Source: Chryseobacterium candidae
Lineage (GTDB): Bacteria; Bacteroidota; Bacteroidia; Flavobacteriales; Weeksellaceae
Assembly: GCF_004916905.1 (NCBI RefSeq)
Contig: NZ_SDLV01000003.1
Location: 186,001 to 250,000, forward strand
DNA length: 64,000 nt
Direction: 5' to 3'
Positions 25,941-35,182 of the stretch are shown in pieces; position 1 is the stretch's first letter; each line of letters starts with the position of its first letter. The notes beneath the pieces were generated by a model, which had not been told where the DNA came from, made no database searches, and saw only the letters and a program-made list of their open reading frames with translations. Made by a program: the position numbers and the translations under genes.

Positions 25941-27200
25941 ATGCTGGCTTTAAAAGCAGAAAATATATCAAAACAATACCGTCTGGGACAAGTCGGGACA
26001 GGTACTCTTTCCCATGACCTTAACAGGTTCTGGCATAAAGTAAGAGGAAAAGAAGATCCTTATCTGAAAATTGGAGAAGCCAATGACAGAACGACAAAAG
26101 GAGATTCAGAATACGTATGGTCTCTTCGGGATATCGATTTTGAAATCGCACAGGGAGATGCTGTTGGAATTATCGGAAGAAACGGTGCAGGAAAATCTAC
26201 ACTGTTAAAGGTTTTAAGTAAAGTTACAAAACCTACTACAGGTAAAATTTATACCCATGGAAGAATTGCATCATTGCTGGAAGTAGGAACAGGTTTCCAT
26301 CCTGAAATGACGGGACGGGAAAATGTCTTTCTGAATGGAGCTATTCTGGGAATGACAAGAAAAGAAATTACCAGGAAATTTGATGAAATTGTAGACTTTT
26401 CCGGTGTTGAAAGATATATTGATACTCCTGTAAAAAGATATTCTTCCGGAATGTACGTCCGTCTTGCTTTTGCTGTAGCAGCGCATTTAGAGTCTGAGAT
26501 CCTTATCGTAGATGAAGTTTTGGCCGTAGGCGATGCCGAGTTTCAGAAAAAATGTTTGGGTAAGATGAATGATGTGACCAGAGGTGAAGGCCGAACTATT
26601 CTTTTTGTAAGCCACAATATGACTGCCATAAAAGAGTTATGTTCAAAAGGAATTCTTTTAAACCAGGGAAAAATTGATTACCAAGGAGATATTCTTAATA
26701 CCATTATAGAATATCAAAAAAGCAGCACAAAAGAAAGTTCCTATATCTATAATGGGAATCTTGATGAGGCTCTGGGAAATGAAAATATCAGAATAAAAGA
26801 ATTTTCAGTATCTCCTATTAAAGGAGATTTACTGGATATTGATTCCGGGGTACATGTAAAACTTGTTTTCCATAATTACTGCCCGGATATTACACTTGAC
26901 ACAACATTTGAGTTAAAAAATTATGAAGAACTGGTGATTTTCCATGTTGGAAAATTTGTTTCTGAGAACAATGATTCAAAAATTGGAGAATATACTGTAG
27001 AATTTGATATCCCTGCCGGACTTTTGAATGCCGGAAACTATTATTTCAGACTCTATTTTGGAAAAGATCAAAAAATTCTGCTCTATGGAATTGATGAATT
27101 TATCGGTTTTGAGGTAGAAAACGTAAAAGTGGGAACAATGATGCACATCTATCCGGGAATCACCAGGCCGTTTTTTGAATATAAAGTACAAACACCATGA
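25941..27200 (+). CDS. Polysaccharide ABC transporter ATP-binding protein with C-terminal extension (Wzt-like)
   Basis: The 419-residue ATPase powers export with the Wzm-like permease. Residues 1 to about 250 form the nucleotide-binding domain with Walker A GRNGAGKSTLLK, the signature RYSSGMYVRLAFA and Walker B ILIVDEVLAVGD. Residues from about 270 on form a beta-rich extension (KLVFHNYCPDITLDTTFELK, FDIPAGLLNAGNYYFRLYFG) like the Wzt C-terminal domain, which in characterised systems recognises the non-reducing end of the finished glycan. The next gene overlaps its stop by 4 nt. Confidence 0.94.
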   Translation: MLALKAENISKQYRLGQVGTGTLSHDLNRFWHKVRGKEDPYLKIGEANDRTTKGDSEYVWSLRDIDFEIAQGDAVGIIGRNGAGKSTLLKVLSKVTKPTTGKIYTHGRIASLLEVGTGFHPEMTGRENVFLNGAILGMTRKEITRKFDEIVDFSGVERYIDTPVKRYSSGMYVRLAFAVAAHLESEILIVDEVLAVGDAEFQKKCLGKMNDVTRGEGRTILFVSHNMTAIKELCSKGILLNQGKIDYQGDILNTIIEYQKSSTKESSYIYNGNLDEALGNENIRIKEFSVSPIKGDLLDIDSGVHVKLVFHNYCPDITLDTTFELKNYEELVIFHVGKFVSENNDSKIGEYTVEFDIPAGLLNAGNYYFRLYFGKDQKILLYGIDEFIGFEVENVKVGTMMHIYPGITRPFFEYKVQTP

Positions 27201-27598
27201 GTCCTAAGATAATAGAATTGCCTAAAATATATGATAAAAGAGGGAATTTATCCTTTTTTGAACATCCCAATCAACTGCCATTTGAGATACAAAGGACATA
27301 TTGGGTATATGATGTGCCAGGAGGAGAAGTAAGAGGAAGCCATGCATTCAAGGAACAGCAGGAATTTATCATTGCTCTTTCAGGTAGCTTTGATGTGGTA
27401 ATAGATAATGGAAAATCAGAGCAGAGATTTTCACTGAACAGATCTTACTATGGCTTATATATTCCTAAAATGTTTTGGCGAAGATTGGAAAACTTTTCGA
27501 CTAACTCATTAGCACTTATTGTTTCCGACAAAGAGTACAATGAAAATGACTACATAAGAAATTTTGAAGAATTTAAAATACTGACTAATGAAGAATAA
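27197..27598 (+). CDS. FdtA/QdtA-like sugar 3,4-ketoisomerase family cupin, altered active-site motif
   Basis: This 133-residue cupin belongs to the WxcM/FdtA/QdtA family, which isomerises dTDP-4-keto-6-deoxyglucose to the 3-keto sugar. GGEVRGSHAFKEQQEFIIA holds the family motif but reads RGSHAFK instead of RGxHxHK: His49 is kept and the second histidine is Phe51. In characterised FdtA both histidines are implicated in catalysis, so this copy may be inactive, have another specificity, or act as a partner of the next gene's product. It overlaps the Wzt-like gene by 4 nt and its downstream paralog by 11 nt. Confidence 0.82.
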   Translation: MSPKIIELPKIYDKRGNLSFFEHPNQLPFEIQRTYWVYDVPGGEVRGSHAFKEQQEFIIALSGSFDVVIDNGKSEQRFSLNRSYYGLYIPKMFWRRLENFSTNSLALIVSDKEYNENDYIRNFEEFKILTNEE

Positions 27599-28013
27599 TA
27601 TTTCTGTATTTGACTGTAATGTTATTGATTTAGGTAAAATCAGTTTTGATGAAGGTAATCTTACAGTAGTTGAAAACAATTCATCTTTTCCTTTTAATGT
27701 AAAAAGAGTTTTCTATTTATATGATATTGCCGGAGGTGAAAGCAGAGGGGCTCATTCTCATAAAGAATGTCACCAATTTCTCATTGCAGCAAGTGGTAGT
27801 TTTGAAGTTTCTTTAGATGATGGAAAATTTAAGCGACAGGTTTTCCTTAACCGTCCTGATTTAGGATTACATATTCCTCCCGGGATATGGGCTTCTGAAA
27901 TTAATTTTTCTTCAGGAGCAATTTGTCTGGTACTTGCCTCTCATTCTTACAATGAAGCAGATTATATAAGAAATTATGAGGATTTCAAAAAATTAAGAAA
28001 TGATCTTTTATAA
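27588..28013 (+). CDS. FdtA/QdtA-like dTDP-6-deoxyhexose 3,4-ketoisomerase
   Basis: The 141-residue cupin is a paralog of the preceding gene product and keeps both motif histidines (RGAHSHK, His56 and His58). It is therefore the better candidate for the active isomerase that makes dTDP-3-keto-6-deoxyhexose from the RfbB product, ahead of transamination to a 3-amino sugar. Whether it makes the galacto (Fuc3N) or gluco (Qui3N) form cannot be told by eye. It overlaps both neighbours by 11-14 nt, a sign of translational coupling. Confidence 0.86.
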   Translation: MKNNISVFDCNVIDLGKISFDEGNLTVVENNSSFPFNVKRVFYLYDIAGGESRGAHSHKECHQFLIAASGSFEVSLDDGKFKRQVFLNRPDLGLHIPPGIWASEINFSSGAICLVLASHSYNEADYIRNYEDFKKLRNDLL

Positions 28014-28929
28014 AGGGCAAATCATAAATCCTGAAAATTTCAGACAACCGTCTTTTTTCATTAGTCCATTCAGAACATCTGATTTAGGAAAGAATGATTC
28101 AATTATAAAGGACGAATACCCTTCTGATGAAGAATTATTAAAAAAATTTCATTCATTTTTTGGAGAAACGCATGAATACTTTTTGAGCGGCAAGGAAGCA
28201 ATAAACCAAGCATTAAGTCTCTATAATCTTGAAAGTGATGATGAAGTTCTCATCATCACTACAACTTCCAATTCTTACATAAGCAGCTGTGTTACTAAAG
28301 AAATTGAAAAATTTTGTCAGTGGTCCAGAGAAAAGACAAATAAAACGAAATTAATTTTTGTTATTCACGAGTTTGGAAAGGTTTACCCTGATATGGAAAG
28401 AATAAAAAGTTATAATATTCCTATTATTGAAGACTGTGCCATGAGTATGCTGTCCAACAACTCGCAACATCAAATAGGTCAATATGGAGACTTTACTATT
28501 TATAGCATTCCGAAATTTTTCCCAGTACAATTTGGTGGAATATTAAGGATTAATAATAACTATAAATTAGAAACTCAAAAACCATATCAGAATTATTTGC
28601 AGAAGATATGCCTATATTATCTAAAAGATATTGAAAATATTACTATACAAAGAAGAGCAAATAATCAATATTTAATTTCAAAATTAGAAAAAATAGGTTT
28701 CAAATCATTCTTTGATTATAATGAGCATGAAACTCCTTCTGTTTGTATGTTTGAAAATAACGGCTGTGATCTATCTGAATTAAAAATATTCCTTCAGCAG
28801 AATGGAATAGAGTGTAGTATATTTTACGGTAAAGATGTATTCTTCATACCAGTTCATCAAAACCTGGGAACTTTTGAAATGGATTATATTGTTAACCTTA
28901 TAGAATATTTTGTGTATGAAACTAAGTAA
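28000..28929 (+). CDS. Divergent DegT/DnrJ/EryC1-type PLP-dependent aminotransferase homolog
   Basis: The 309-residue protein is shorter than normal sugar aminotransferases (about 365-400). The fold signature remains: FLSGKEAINQAL near the usual GTxAL position, PIIEDCAMSM in place of the PLP-contacting EDxAqa motif, and YSIPKFFPVQFGGIL with Lys172 where the PLP lysine normally lies. The region after it is shortened. It may be an aminotransferase with another substrate or a non-catalytic relative. A standard DegT enzyme is encoded at 30330. It overlaps the cupin upstream and the acyltransferase downstream by 14 nt each. The DNA is very AT-rich. Confidence 0.65.
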   Translation: MIFYKGQIINPENFRQPSFFISPFRTSDLGKNDSIIKDEYPSDEELLKKFHSFFGETHEYFLSGKEAINQALSLYNLESDDEVLIITTTSNSYISSCVTKEIEKFCQWSREKTNKTKLIFVIHEFGKVYPDMERIKSYNIPIIEDCAMSMLSNNSQHQIGQYGDFTIYSIPKFFPVQFGGILRINNNYKLETQKPYQNYLQKICLYYLKDIENITIQRRANNQYLISKLEKIGFKSFFDYNEHETPSVCMFENNGCDLSELKIFLQQNGIECSIFYGKDVFFIPVHQNLGTFEMDYIVNLIEYFVYETK

Positions 28930-29404
28930 TATTTCATTAGGTGAAAATGTTGTTATTGATCCTACTACATCAATAAACAACGTGAAAATTGCAGATAATG
29001 TTAAAATTGCAAAGCTATGCAGTATTTATGGATCCGAAAAGAACCAGCTGGAAATCGGGCAATCATCTTATGTAGGTATGTTCAGCATCCTTAACGGATT
29101 TAGCAGAAAACTTACAGTAGGTAAACATGTTTCTATAGCGCAAAATGTAAACATTATGACAGATTCCGGTCCTAATGCAAGTGAAGAAATGCAAAAAATA
29201 TTTCCTCTTATCTCAGGAGAAGTACAAATTGGTGATCACAGCTGGATTGGTGCCAATGCGATTATTATGCCGGGCGTACACTTAGGAAAATTCTGTGTAG
29301 TAGCAGCAAACAGTTTTGTCAACAAAAGTTTTCCGGATTATTCGATGATTGGAGGAAACCCTGCAAAACTTATAAAAACATTACTATCACCTGATGAAAT
29401 TTGA
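28916..29404 (+). CDS. Left-handed beta-helix (hexapeptide) acyltransferase
   Basis: The 162-residue protein is built of hexapeptide repeats (for example VVIDPTTSINNVKIADNVKI and VQIGDHSWIGANAIIMPGV) and ends with GGNPAKLIKT, as in WbbJ/NeuD-like O- or N-acyltransferases. By position in the amino-sugar operon it could act like FdtC/QdtC, acylating the 3-amino group of a dTDP-sugar, but O-acetylation of the glycan is possible too. I take the ATG at 28916 rather than a TTG two codons earlier. It overlaps its neighbours on both sides. Confidence 0.85.
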   Translation: MKLSNISLGENVVIDPTTSINNVKIADNVKIAKLCSIYGSEKNQLEIGQSSYVGMFSILNGFSRKLTVGKHVSIAQNVNIMTDSGPNASEEMQKIFPLISGEVQIGDHSWIGANAIIMPGVHLGKFCVVAANSFVNKSFPDYSMIGGNPAKLIKTLLSPDEI

Positions 29405-30326
29405 AATAATCAAATATAATAATTCGTATAAAGAAATTTGGAATTCTTTTATCTCAACATCAAAAAACGGGCTTTTCTTTTTTGAGAGAGATTTTATGGA
29501 ATATCACTCTGATCGATTCAAAGACCATTCTCTTATAATTCTTAAAAATAATAAAATTACAGCATTATTTCCTGCTAATGAATCTGAAAAGCAGATTATT
29601 TCTCATGGCGGATTAACTTTTGGGGCTTTAATTATATCTCATACTGTAAAAACAAGTGAAGTTCTGGAGATTTTTAGTGAAATAAAGCAATACTATTCTG
29701 AGCTTTCTTTCGATGAAATAATATACAAAGCGATTCCCCATATTTTTCATAAGTATCCTGCAGAAGAAGATTTATATGCACTTTTCCGTAATGATGCCAA
29801 TCTGTACAGAAGAGATATTTCATCAGTTATCGATCTTTCACAGCCTATCCGATTTTCAGAGACCAAAAGGCAATTGGTAAGAAAGTGTAAAGAAAATAAT
29901 GTAACTGTTACAGAAAATACAAACTTTGAAGAATACTGGGGCTTACTTACTTCTGTTCTTCAGAAGTTTGATGCAAAACCAGTACATACAATAGAAGAAA
30001 TTACATTATTAAAAGAAAAATTTCCAGAAAATATAAGACTGTATGAAGCTCAAAAAGATGGCAACATCTTAGCTGGTATTGTTATTTTTGATTTCGGAAA
30101 TGTCATTCATACTCAATATATGGCAGCATCTCCAGAAGGAAGAAAAGCAGGAGCATTAGATTTCATCAATCATTTTCTCTTGGATACATTCAAAGACAGA
30201 AAATATTACAGTTTTGGAATTTCCACAGAGAAACAAGGTACATACTTAAATGAAGGGTTAATTCAGCAGAAAGAAAATATGGGAGCAAGAGGAATTACCT
30301 TAGATTTTTATTCAATTAAACTTTAA
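29394..30326 (+). CDS. GNAT/FemAB-like acyltransferase
   Basis: The 310-residue protein resembles the GNAT-fold proteins of the FemAB/BioF2-like group often found in polysaccharide clusters. Visible features are the N-terminal NSFISTSKNGLFFFERDFME, SHGGLTFGALII in the middle and, in the second lobe, KDGNILAGIVIFDFGNVIHT and a C-terminal YYSFGISTEKQGTYLNEGL. It may transfer an acyl or aminoacyl group to an amino sugar. The substrate is unknown. It lies between the beta-helix acyltransferase (11-nt overlap) and the aminotransferase (3-nt gap). Confidence 0.7.
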   Translation: MKFEIIKYNNSYKEIWNSFISTSKNGLFFFERDFMEYHSDRFKDHSLIILKNNKITALFPANESEKQIISHGGLTFGALIISHTVKTSEVLEIFSEIKQYYSELSFDEIIYKAIPHIFHKYPAEEDLYALFRNDANLYRRDISSVIDLSQPIRFSETKRQLVRKCKENNVTVTENTNFEEYWGLLTSVLQKFDAKPVHTIEEITLLKEKFPENIRLYEAQKDGNILAGIVIFDFGNVIHTQYMAASPEGRKAGALDFINHFLLDTFKDRKYYSFGISTEKQGTYLNEGLIQQKENMGARGITLDFYSIKL

Positions 30327-30329
30327 ATT

Positions 30330-31430
30330 ATGATTAAATTTCTTGATTTACAAAAGGTAAACTTACAATATCAAAATGAAATAGAGGCTAAACTTTTAGA
30401 AGTTTTCCGCTCCGGATGGTATCTCATGGGTAGCCAGCTTTCAAGCTTTGAAAAAAATCTTTCGGATTATATCGGGACCAAGCACTCTATTGGTGTCGCC
30501 AATGGTTTGGATGCTTTAAGACTCATTTTAAGAGCCTATATAGAATTAGGAGTAATGAATATCGGGGATGAAATCATCGTTCCTTCCAATACTTATATTG
30601 CTTCTATTCTAGCTATTTCAGACAATGGCTTAGTTCCTGTTTTAGTAGAACCAGAAATTAACACTTATAATATTAACATCTCTAAAATTGAAGAAAAGAT
30701 AACTTCCAAAACCAAAGGTATTCTTATTGTACATCTTCAGGGAAGAGTTGTTTTTTCTGATTCACTTAAAGAAATTGCAAGAAAGCACAATCTGAAAATT
30801 ATAGAGGACAATGCCCAGGCAATTGGAGCAGAATGGAATGGAATAAAATCCGGAAATCTTGGGGATGCTGCGGGTTTTAGCTTTTATCCGGGCAAAAACC
30901 TAGGAGCTTTAGGGGATGCAGGCGCTGTCACCACAAATGATGATGATTTAATGAAAGTAATTAGAGCATTAGCCAATTATGGCTCTAATCAAAAATATGT
31001 CAATATATATAAAGGATTAAATTCAAGGCTTGATGAAATTCAGGCTGCGGTTTTGGATATTAAACTAAAATATATCGATAACGAAAATAAAATCAGACGA
31101 AAGATTTCAAAGCGTTTTATAGACGAAATAAAAAACCCGGCAATTATTCTTCCTGAATATCCTGCTGATGAAAATGAACATGTTTGGCATGTATTTGTTA
31201 TCCGCTCTGAAAAAAGAGATGAGTTACAGACATATCTTACAGAAAATGGGGTGCAGACTTTAATCCACTATCCTATTCCTCCTCATAAACAAGAAGCTTA
31301 CAAAGATTGGAATAATCTTTCATTTCCAATCAGTGAAAAGATTCATGCTGAAGTATTGAGTCTTCCAATTTCTCCTGTTATGGAGGATGAAGAAATAAAT
31401 AAAATTATTGAGATTATAAATAAGTTTTAG
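30330..31430 (+). CDS. DegT/DnrJ/EryC1/StrS aminotransferase (FdtB/QdtB-like)
   Basis: The PLP enzyme would transaminate the dTDP-3-keto-6-deoxyhexose to a dTDP-3-amino-3,6-dideoxyhexose. The 366-residue protein shows [47 protein letters not shown] (PLP-binding Asp and Gln) and [16 protein letters not shown] with Lys189 forming the Schiff base. The C-terminal [20 protein letters not shown] and [14 protein letters not shown] are typical of the FdtB/QdtB/DesV group. The exact stereochemical product depends on the FdtA/QdtA-like isomerase. It is 3 nt from both neighbours. Confidence 0.92.
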   Translation: MIKFLDLQKVNLQYQNEIEAKLLEVFRSGWYLMGSQLSSFEKNLSDYIGTKHSIGVANGLDALRLILRAYIELGVMNIGDEIIVPSNTYIASILAISDNGLVPVLVEPEINTYNINISKIEEKITSKTKGILIVHLQGRVVFSDSLKEIARKHNLKIIEDNAQAIGAEWNGIKSGNLGDAAGFSFYPGKNLGALGDAGAVTTNDDDLMKVIRALANYGSNQKYVNIYKGLNSRLDEIQAAVLDIKLKYIDNENKIRRKISKRFIDEIKNPAIILPEYPADENEHVWHVFVIRSEKRDELQTYLTENGVQTLIHYPIPPHKQEAYKDWNNLSFPISEKIHAEVLSLPISPVMEDEEINKIIEIINKF

Positions 31431-31433
31431 TCC

Positions 31434-32933
31434 ATGTCAAGACTATTAGAGAATAAGAAATTTTTCCTTAAAACATTAAAAATCGCTAAACTTCTTTTTG
31501 ACGAAAAGAAGTTTAATGACTGTTTGATGTATATAGAGAAAATATCATATTCAGCATGGTATAATTTTCCGGGATATTACACCTCTAATTGTTTTGAATC
31601 AATTATCAGAAACATTGCTCTTGAAAGTTTAGATTTTGAGAACGTAAGTATTCAAGATACCACAGAAGATAAAACATTACACATTTTTTCTGAAATAAGC
31701 AGCATTGGAGGACATTCAAAGCTTATCTTCAGCTGGATAGAAAATGATAAAAAAAGTAAACATTATCTAATGAGCACCTGGCAAAATTTTCAGGAGATTT
31801 CTGAAATAGCCGGATCCTATCAATATAAAATAGATAATAATGTTTTTACTTATGATCAGAAGCTGAGCATTATTGAAAAATCTCAAAAAATAGTAGATAC
31901 TTTAAAGGAAAATAATTTTAGTAGAATTATCCTGCATATTCACCCACATGATGTAATTCCGTCAATGATTTTTTCTTCCAATAAATTAAAAAGTCCTGTA
32001 TTTTTTCTTAATCATGCTGAGCATACTTATTGGCTGGGTGTACCTGTTACAGATTTTCTGCTTCAGATAAGAGAATCAAATATTTTAAAAGATTCTAAAA
32101 ACAGAAATATTCCTGTACAAGATCAGTTCTTCTTGCCAATACCTGTAGATGAGTCATATTCATTAAAAAAGACAGAAAAAAATACATTCAATATTATTTC
32201 GATTGGCAGAGAATCAAAGTATGAACCCAATCAGGAATATAATTTCTATCAGGAAGCGTTAAAAATTGTAAAAAAATTTGAACATGTCGTCTTTACTATC
32301 ATAGGTATTGAACTAAATAATCCCAACAGGAAGATTTATTCTCATGAACGATTAATTTTCATTCATCCTACAAGAGATATTAACCAATACATTGAAAATG
32401 CAGACTTATATCTGGAAGGGTTTCCTATACCATCTTTCACATCACTTCTGGAACCGGCAATGGCTGGAGTTCCTTTTATAATGCACTACAATCCCGCAAG
32501 TGTCTATAAAGTTTTTGAAGATAATAAAGAAAAAGGGATATTTTATCCGAAAGATCTGAAAAGCTGGGAGCGTGAAGTAGAAAAGATGATCACAGATGAA
32601 AATTATAGAAACCTCGTCAATAATTTACAAGTAAAATATTTACGTGAAAAATATTCCTCACAAGGCTGGAGTATGAAGCTAGAAGAGATTAAAAGTTTTT
32701 CTAAAGATAAAAATCATATAGTTAGGCCTATTCCTAGCAAAGAAAAATATAGAGATGGAAGAGATGAGGAATTAGTGTCTGTTATTGAAACAAAAACAAC
32801 CAATCATTATTCTTATACAAAAAGTTTAGGATTTTTTTCAAAATTAAAAGTTATAGTATTATCTTTTGATAATCCTTCATGGGTAGAAATTTTACCTTGG
32901 AAACAAACGATCAAATATTTATTTAATAGATAA
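31434..32933 (+). CDS. Glycosyltransferase, GT4-like C-terminal domain
   Basis: The 499-residue cytosolic protein has a unique N-terminal half starting with a helical segment (residues 1-45), then HIFSEISSIGGHSKLIFSWI, which looks like the acceptor-side glycine loop of GT-B enzymes. The C-terminal half shows FNIISIGRESKYEPNQEYNF and DLYLEGFPIPSFTSLLEPAM, where the glutamates match the donor-binding E-x7-E region. The donor and acceptor are unknown. It sits in the AT-rich part of the polysaccharide locus, 3 nt after the aminotransferase, and probably adds one sugar of the repeat. Confidence 0.72.
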   Translation: MSRLLENKKFFLKTLKIAKLLFDEKKFNDCLMYIEKISYSAWYNFPGYYTSNCFESIIRNIALESLDFENVSIQDTTEDKTLHIFSEISSIGGHSKLIFSWIENDKKSKHYLMSTWQNFQEISEIAGSYQYKIDNNVFTYDQKLSIIEKSQKIVDTLKENNFSRIILHIHPHDVIPSMIFSSNKLKSPVFFLNHAEHTYWLGVPVTDFLLQIRESNILKDSKNRNIPVQDQFFLPIPVDESYSLKKTEKNTFNIISIGRESKYEPNQEYNFYQEALKIVKKFEHVVFTIIGIELNNPNRKIYSHERLIFIHPTRDINQYIENADLYLEGFPIPSFTSLLEPAMAGVPFIMHYNPASVYKVFEDNKEKGIFYPKDLKSWEREVEKMITDENYRNLVNNLQVKYLREKYSSQGWSMKLEEIKSFSKDKNHIVRPIPSKEKYRDGRDEELVSVIETKTTNHYSYTKSLGFFSKLKVIVLSFDNPSWVEILPWKQTIKYLFNR

Positions 32934-32948
32934 TTTAAGCACATAAAT

Positions 32949-34061
32949 ATGAAATTAAGACCAATCGCCATACATTTACCACAGTTTCATCCGTTCCCGG
33001 AAAATGATGAATGGTGGGGAAAAGGTTTTACAGAGTGGACTAACGTCACAAAAGCAAAACCATTATTTGAAAACCATTATCAACCACACTTGCCCTCAGA
33101 TCTTGGTTTCTATGACCTAAGGCTGGAAGAAGCAAGAATTGCCCAGGAACTTCTGGCCAAACAATATGGAATCTATGGGTTCTGTTATTATCATTACTGG
33201 TTTAATGGTAAAAGATTAATGCACGAACCTATTGACAGAAAATTGAAAAATCCTAAAGAGGATCTTCCTTTCATGCTCTGCTGGGCAAATGAAAACTGGA
33301 CCAGACGTTGGGATGGTAATGATCAGGAAGTATTAATTGAGCAAAAATACTCTGATCAGGATAATGAAGATCATATCGATTTCTTACTTCCCATCTTGAT
33401 GGATGATAGATATATTAGGGTAAATAATAAACCTGTTATTGTTATTTATAAACCCAATATTTTGCCTAATATGCAGGAGACAATCAAATGCTGGCGAGAG
33501 AAAGCAAAAGCAGCTGGCTTAGAACTGTACATATGCCATATGGTTTTCTCCTATCAAAAAGGTTGGGATCATTTGGTAGAAGGTTTTGATGCCGCAATTG
33601 ATTTTGAACCTTTTGGAATACGCAGAAAAAGTGTCTTTCAGGAAATTCGGGAAAGCAATAAAAAAAATAAAAGTGGTATTCTAAACAAAGTCAAAAATAT
33701 TTTCTCTGAAAAAGAGACAGACAATAGATATAACAGGATTCCATATAAATGGATGGGGGAAGGTTTAGCTCATCAAAAACAATTTGATTTTAAGCTTTAC
33801 CCCTCTCTTGTACCCGGATGGGACAATACATCCAGACGGGGCACAAACCCCACTCTGATACTTGAAGACTCTACGCCTGAGTATTTTGGAGACTGGCTTT
33901 CAAAAATTAAGTCAGATTTCACTCCCTATTCTGAGGAAGAAAATTTCATTTTTATTAATGCCTGGAATGAATGGGCGGAAGGGAACCACTTAGAACCTGA
34001 CCACAAATTTGGAACACAATATCTGGAATCCGTTAAAAAACTGTTTTTAAATCAATTATGA
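32949..34061 (+). CDS. WbsX-like protein with GH99-like domain (first copy)
   Basis: The 370-residue protein belongs to the WbsX family, which has a glycoside hydrolase 99-like fold and is found in O-antigen and capsule loci. Signatures are HLPQFHPFPENDEWWGKGFT at the N-terminus, YGFCYYHYWFNGKRLM, MLCWANENWTRRWDGND and the C-terminal NAWNEWAEGNHLEPDHKFG. Members are often annotated as glycosyltransferases, but the activity is not firmly established. It overlaps the second copy by 4 nt. Confidence 0.88.
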   Translation: MKLRPIAIHLPQFHPFPENDEWWGKGFTEWTNVTKAKPLFENHYQPHLPSDLGFYDLRLEEARIAQELLAKQYGIYGFCYYHYWFNGKRLMHEPIDRKLKNPKEDLPFMLCWANENWTRRWDGNDQEVLIEQKYSDQDNEDHIDFLLPILMDDRYIRVNNKPVIVIYKPNILPNMQETIKCWREKAKAAGLELYICHMVFSYQKGWDHLVEGFDAAIDFEPFGIRRKSVFQEIRESNKKNKSGILNKVKNIFSEKETDNRYNRIPYKWMGEGLAHQKQFDFKLYPSLVPGWDNTSRRGTNPTLILEDSTPEYFGDWLSKIKSDFTPYSEEENFIFINAWNEWAEGNHLEPDHKFGTQYLESVKKLFLNQL

Positions 34062-35182
34062 AAAAAATAAAGCCCCTTGCATTTTATCTCCCTCAATATC
34101 ACCCTGTTCCTGAAAATGACGAATGGTGGGGAAAAGGTTTTACAGAATGGACCAATGTAGGAAAAGCTAAACCTTTATTTGAAGGACACGAACAACCTAT
34201 ATATCCTGGAGATCTGGGGTATTATGACCTGCGTGTTCCTGAAGTAAGAGAACAGCAGGCTCAGATGGCAAAAGACTATGGGGTACATGGATTTATTTAT
34301 TATCACTACTGGTTTGGTAACGGCAAACAACTGCTGGAACGCGTGGCAAATGATGTATTACAATCAGGAGAACCAGATTTCCCTTTTTGCTTCTGCTGGG
34401 CCAATGAAACCTGGTCAGGAATATGGCACGGGTTATCAGAAAAAATACTTGCTGAACAAGTCTATCCTGATGAGCAGGACTTAATTGCCCATTTCGAATA
34501 TCTTCTGCCTTTCTTCAAAGACGAGAGGTATATCAAAATAGACAACAAACCTCTTTTCATTATCTATGATCCGAATCATTTAAATGAAGGTGATCCGCAA
34601 TATATTACAAAATTCAAAGAGCTCGCCAGAAAAAACGGATTTAATGATCTTTACATTATGGCATCCAATAAACTCCGTGATGACCTGGATTTTAAATCTA
34701 TGGGATATGACAGTAAGATCTCCAATGCATTTCAAAAGGCCTGGATCCCTCATATTGCGAAGAAAGAATATATCTCTCACTCTCAATATTATAAAAACAG
34801 GATAAAAGGATTAATAGGAATTAAGAAAAAAGAACAGCCTAAAGTTAAAATTCAGGATGCCAAGGCAGTAGTAAATGACTTAAAGTTTGAAGAAAGCAAT
34901 ATTCCTACCTATCCATGTATACTGCCCAATTGGGACAATACTCCAAGAAGCGGCTACAGAGGAATCATTCTGGCTAACAATTCCCCGGAACTGTTCGAAC
35001 AGCAAGTAGAAAAGGCTGTAGAATATCTTGAAGATAAAAAGGAGTATCCGGAACAGTTTTTAATTATAAAATCCTGGAACGAATGGGCAGAAGGAAACAT
35101 CCTGGAACCAGATAGAAAACATGGTTTTGGATATTTGAATGCATTAAAAAAAATCTTGAACAAACACAGTCGAAATGAGTAA
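34058..35182 (+). CDS. WbsX-like protein with GH99-like domain (second copy)
   Basis: This 374-residue paralog of the preceding protein shares YLPQYHPVPENDEWWGKGFT, GFIYYHYWFGNGKQLL, FCFCWANETWSGIWHG and IKSWNEWAEGNILEPDRKHG. Two tandem copies suggest duplication and specialisation for two different linkages or substrates. The start overlaps the first copy by 4 nt (ATGA) and its end overlaps the GT2 gene by 8 nt, so the three genes are likely translationally coupled. Confidence 0.88.
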   Translation: MKKIKPLAFYLPQYHPVPENDEWWGKGFTEWTNVGKAKPLFEGHEQPIYPGDLGYYDLRVPEVREQQAQMAKDYGVHGFIYYHYWFGNGKQLLERVANDVLQSGEPDFPFCFCWANETWSGIWHGLSEKILAEQVYPDEQDLIAHFEYLLPFFKDERYIKIDNKPLFIIYDPNHLNEGDPQYITKFKELARKNGFNDLYIMASNKLRDDLDFKSMGYDSKISNAFQKAWIPHIAKKEYISHSQYYKNRIKGLIGIKKKEQPKVKIQDAKAVVNDLKFEESNIPTYPCILPNWDNTPRSGYRGIILANNSPELFEQQVEKAVEYLEDKKEYPEQFLIIKSWNEWAEGNILEPDRKHGFGYLNALKKILNKHSRNE

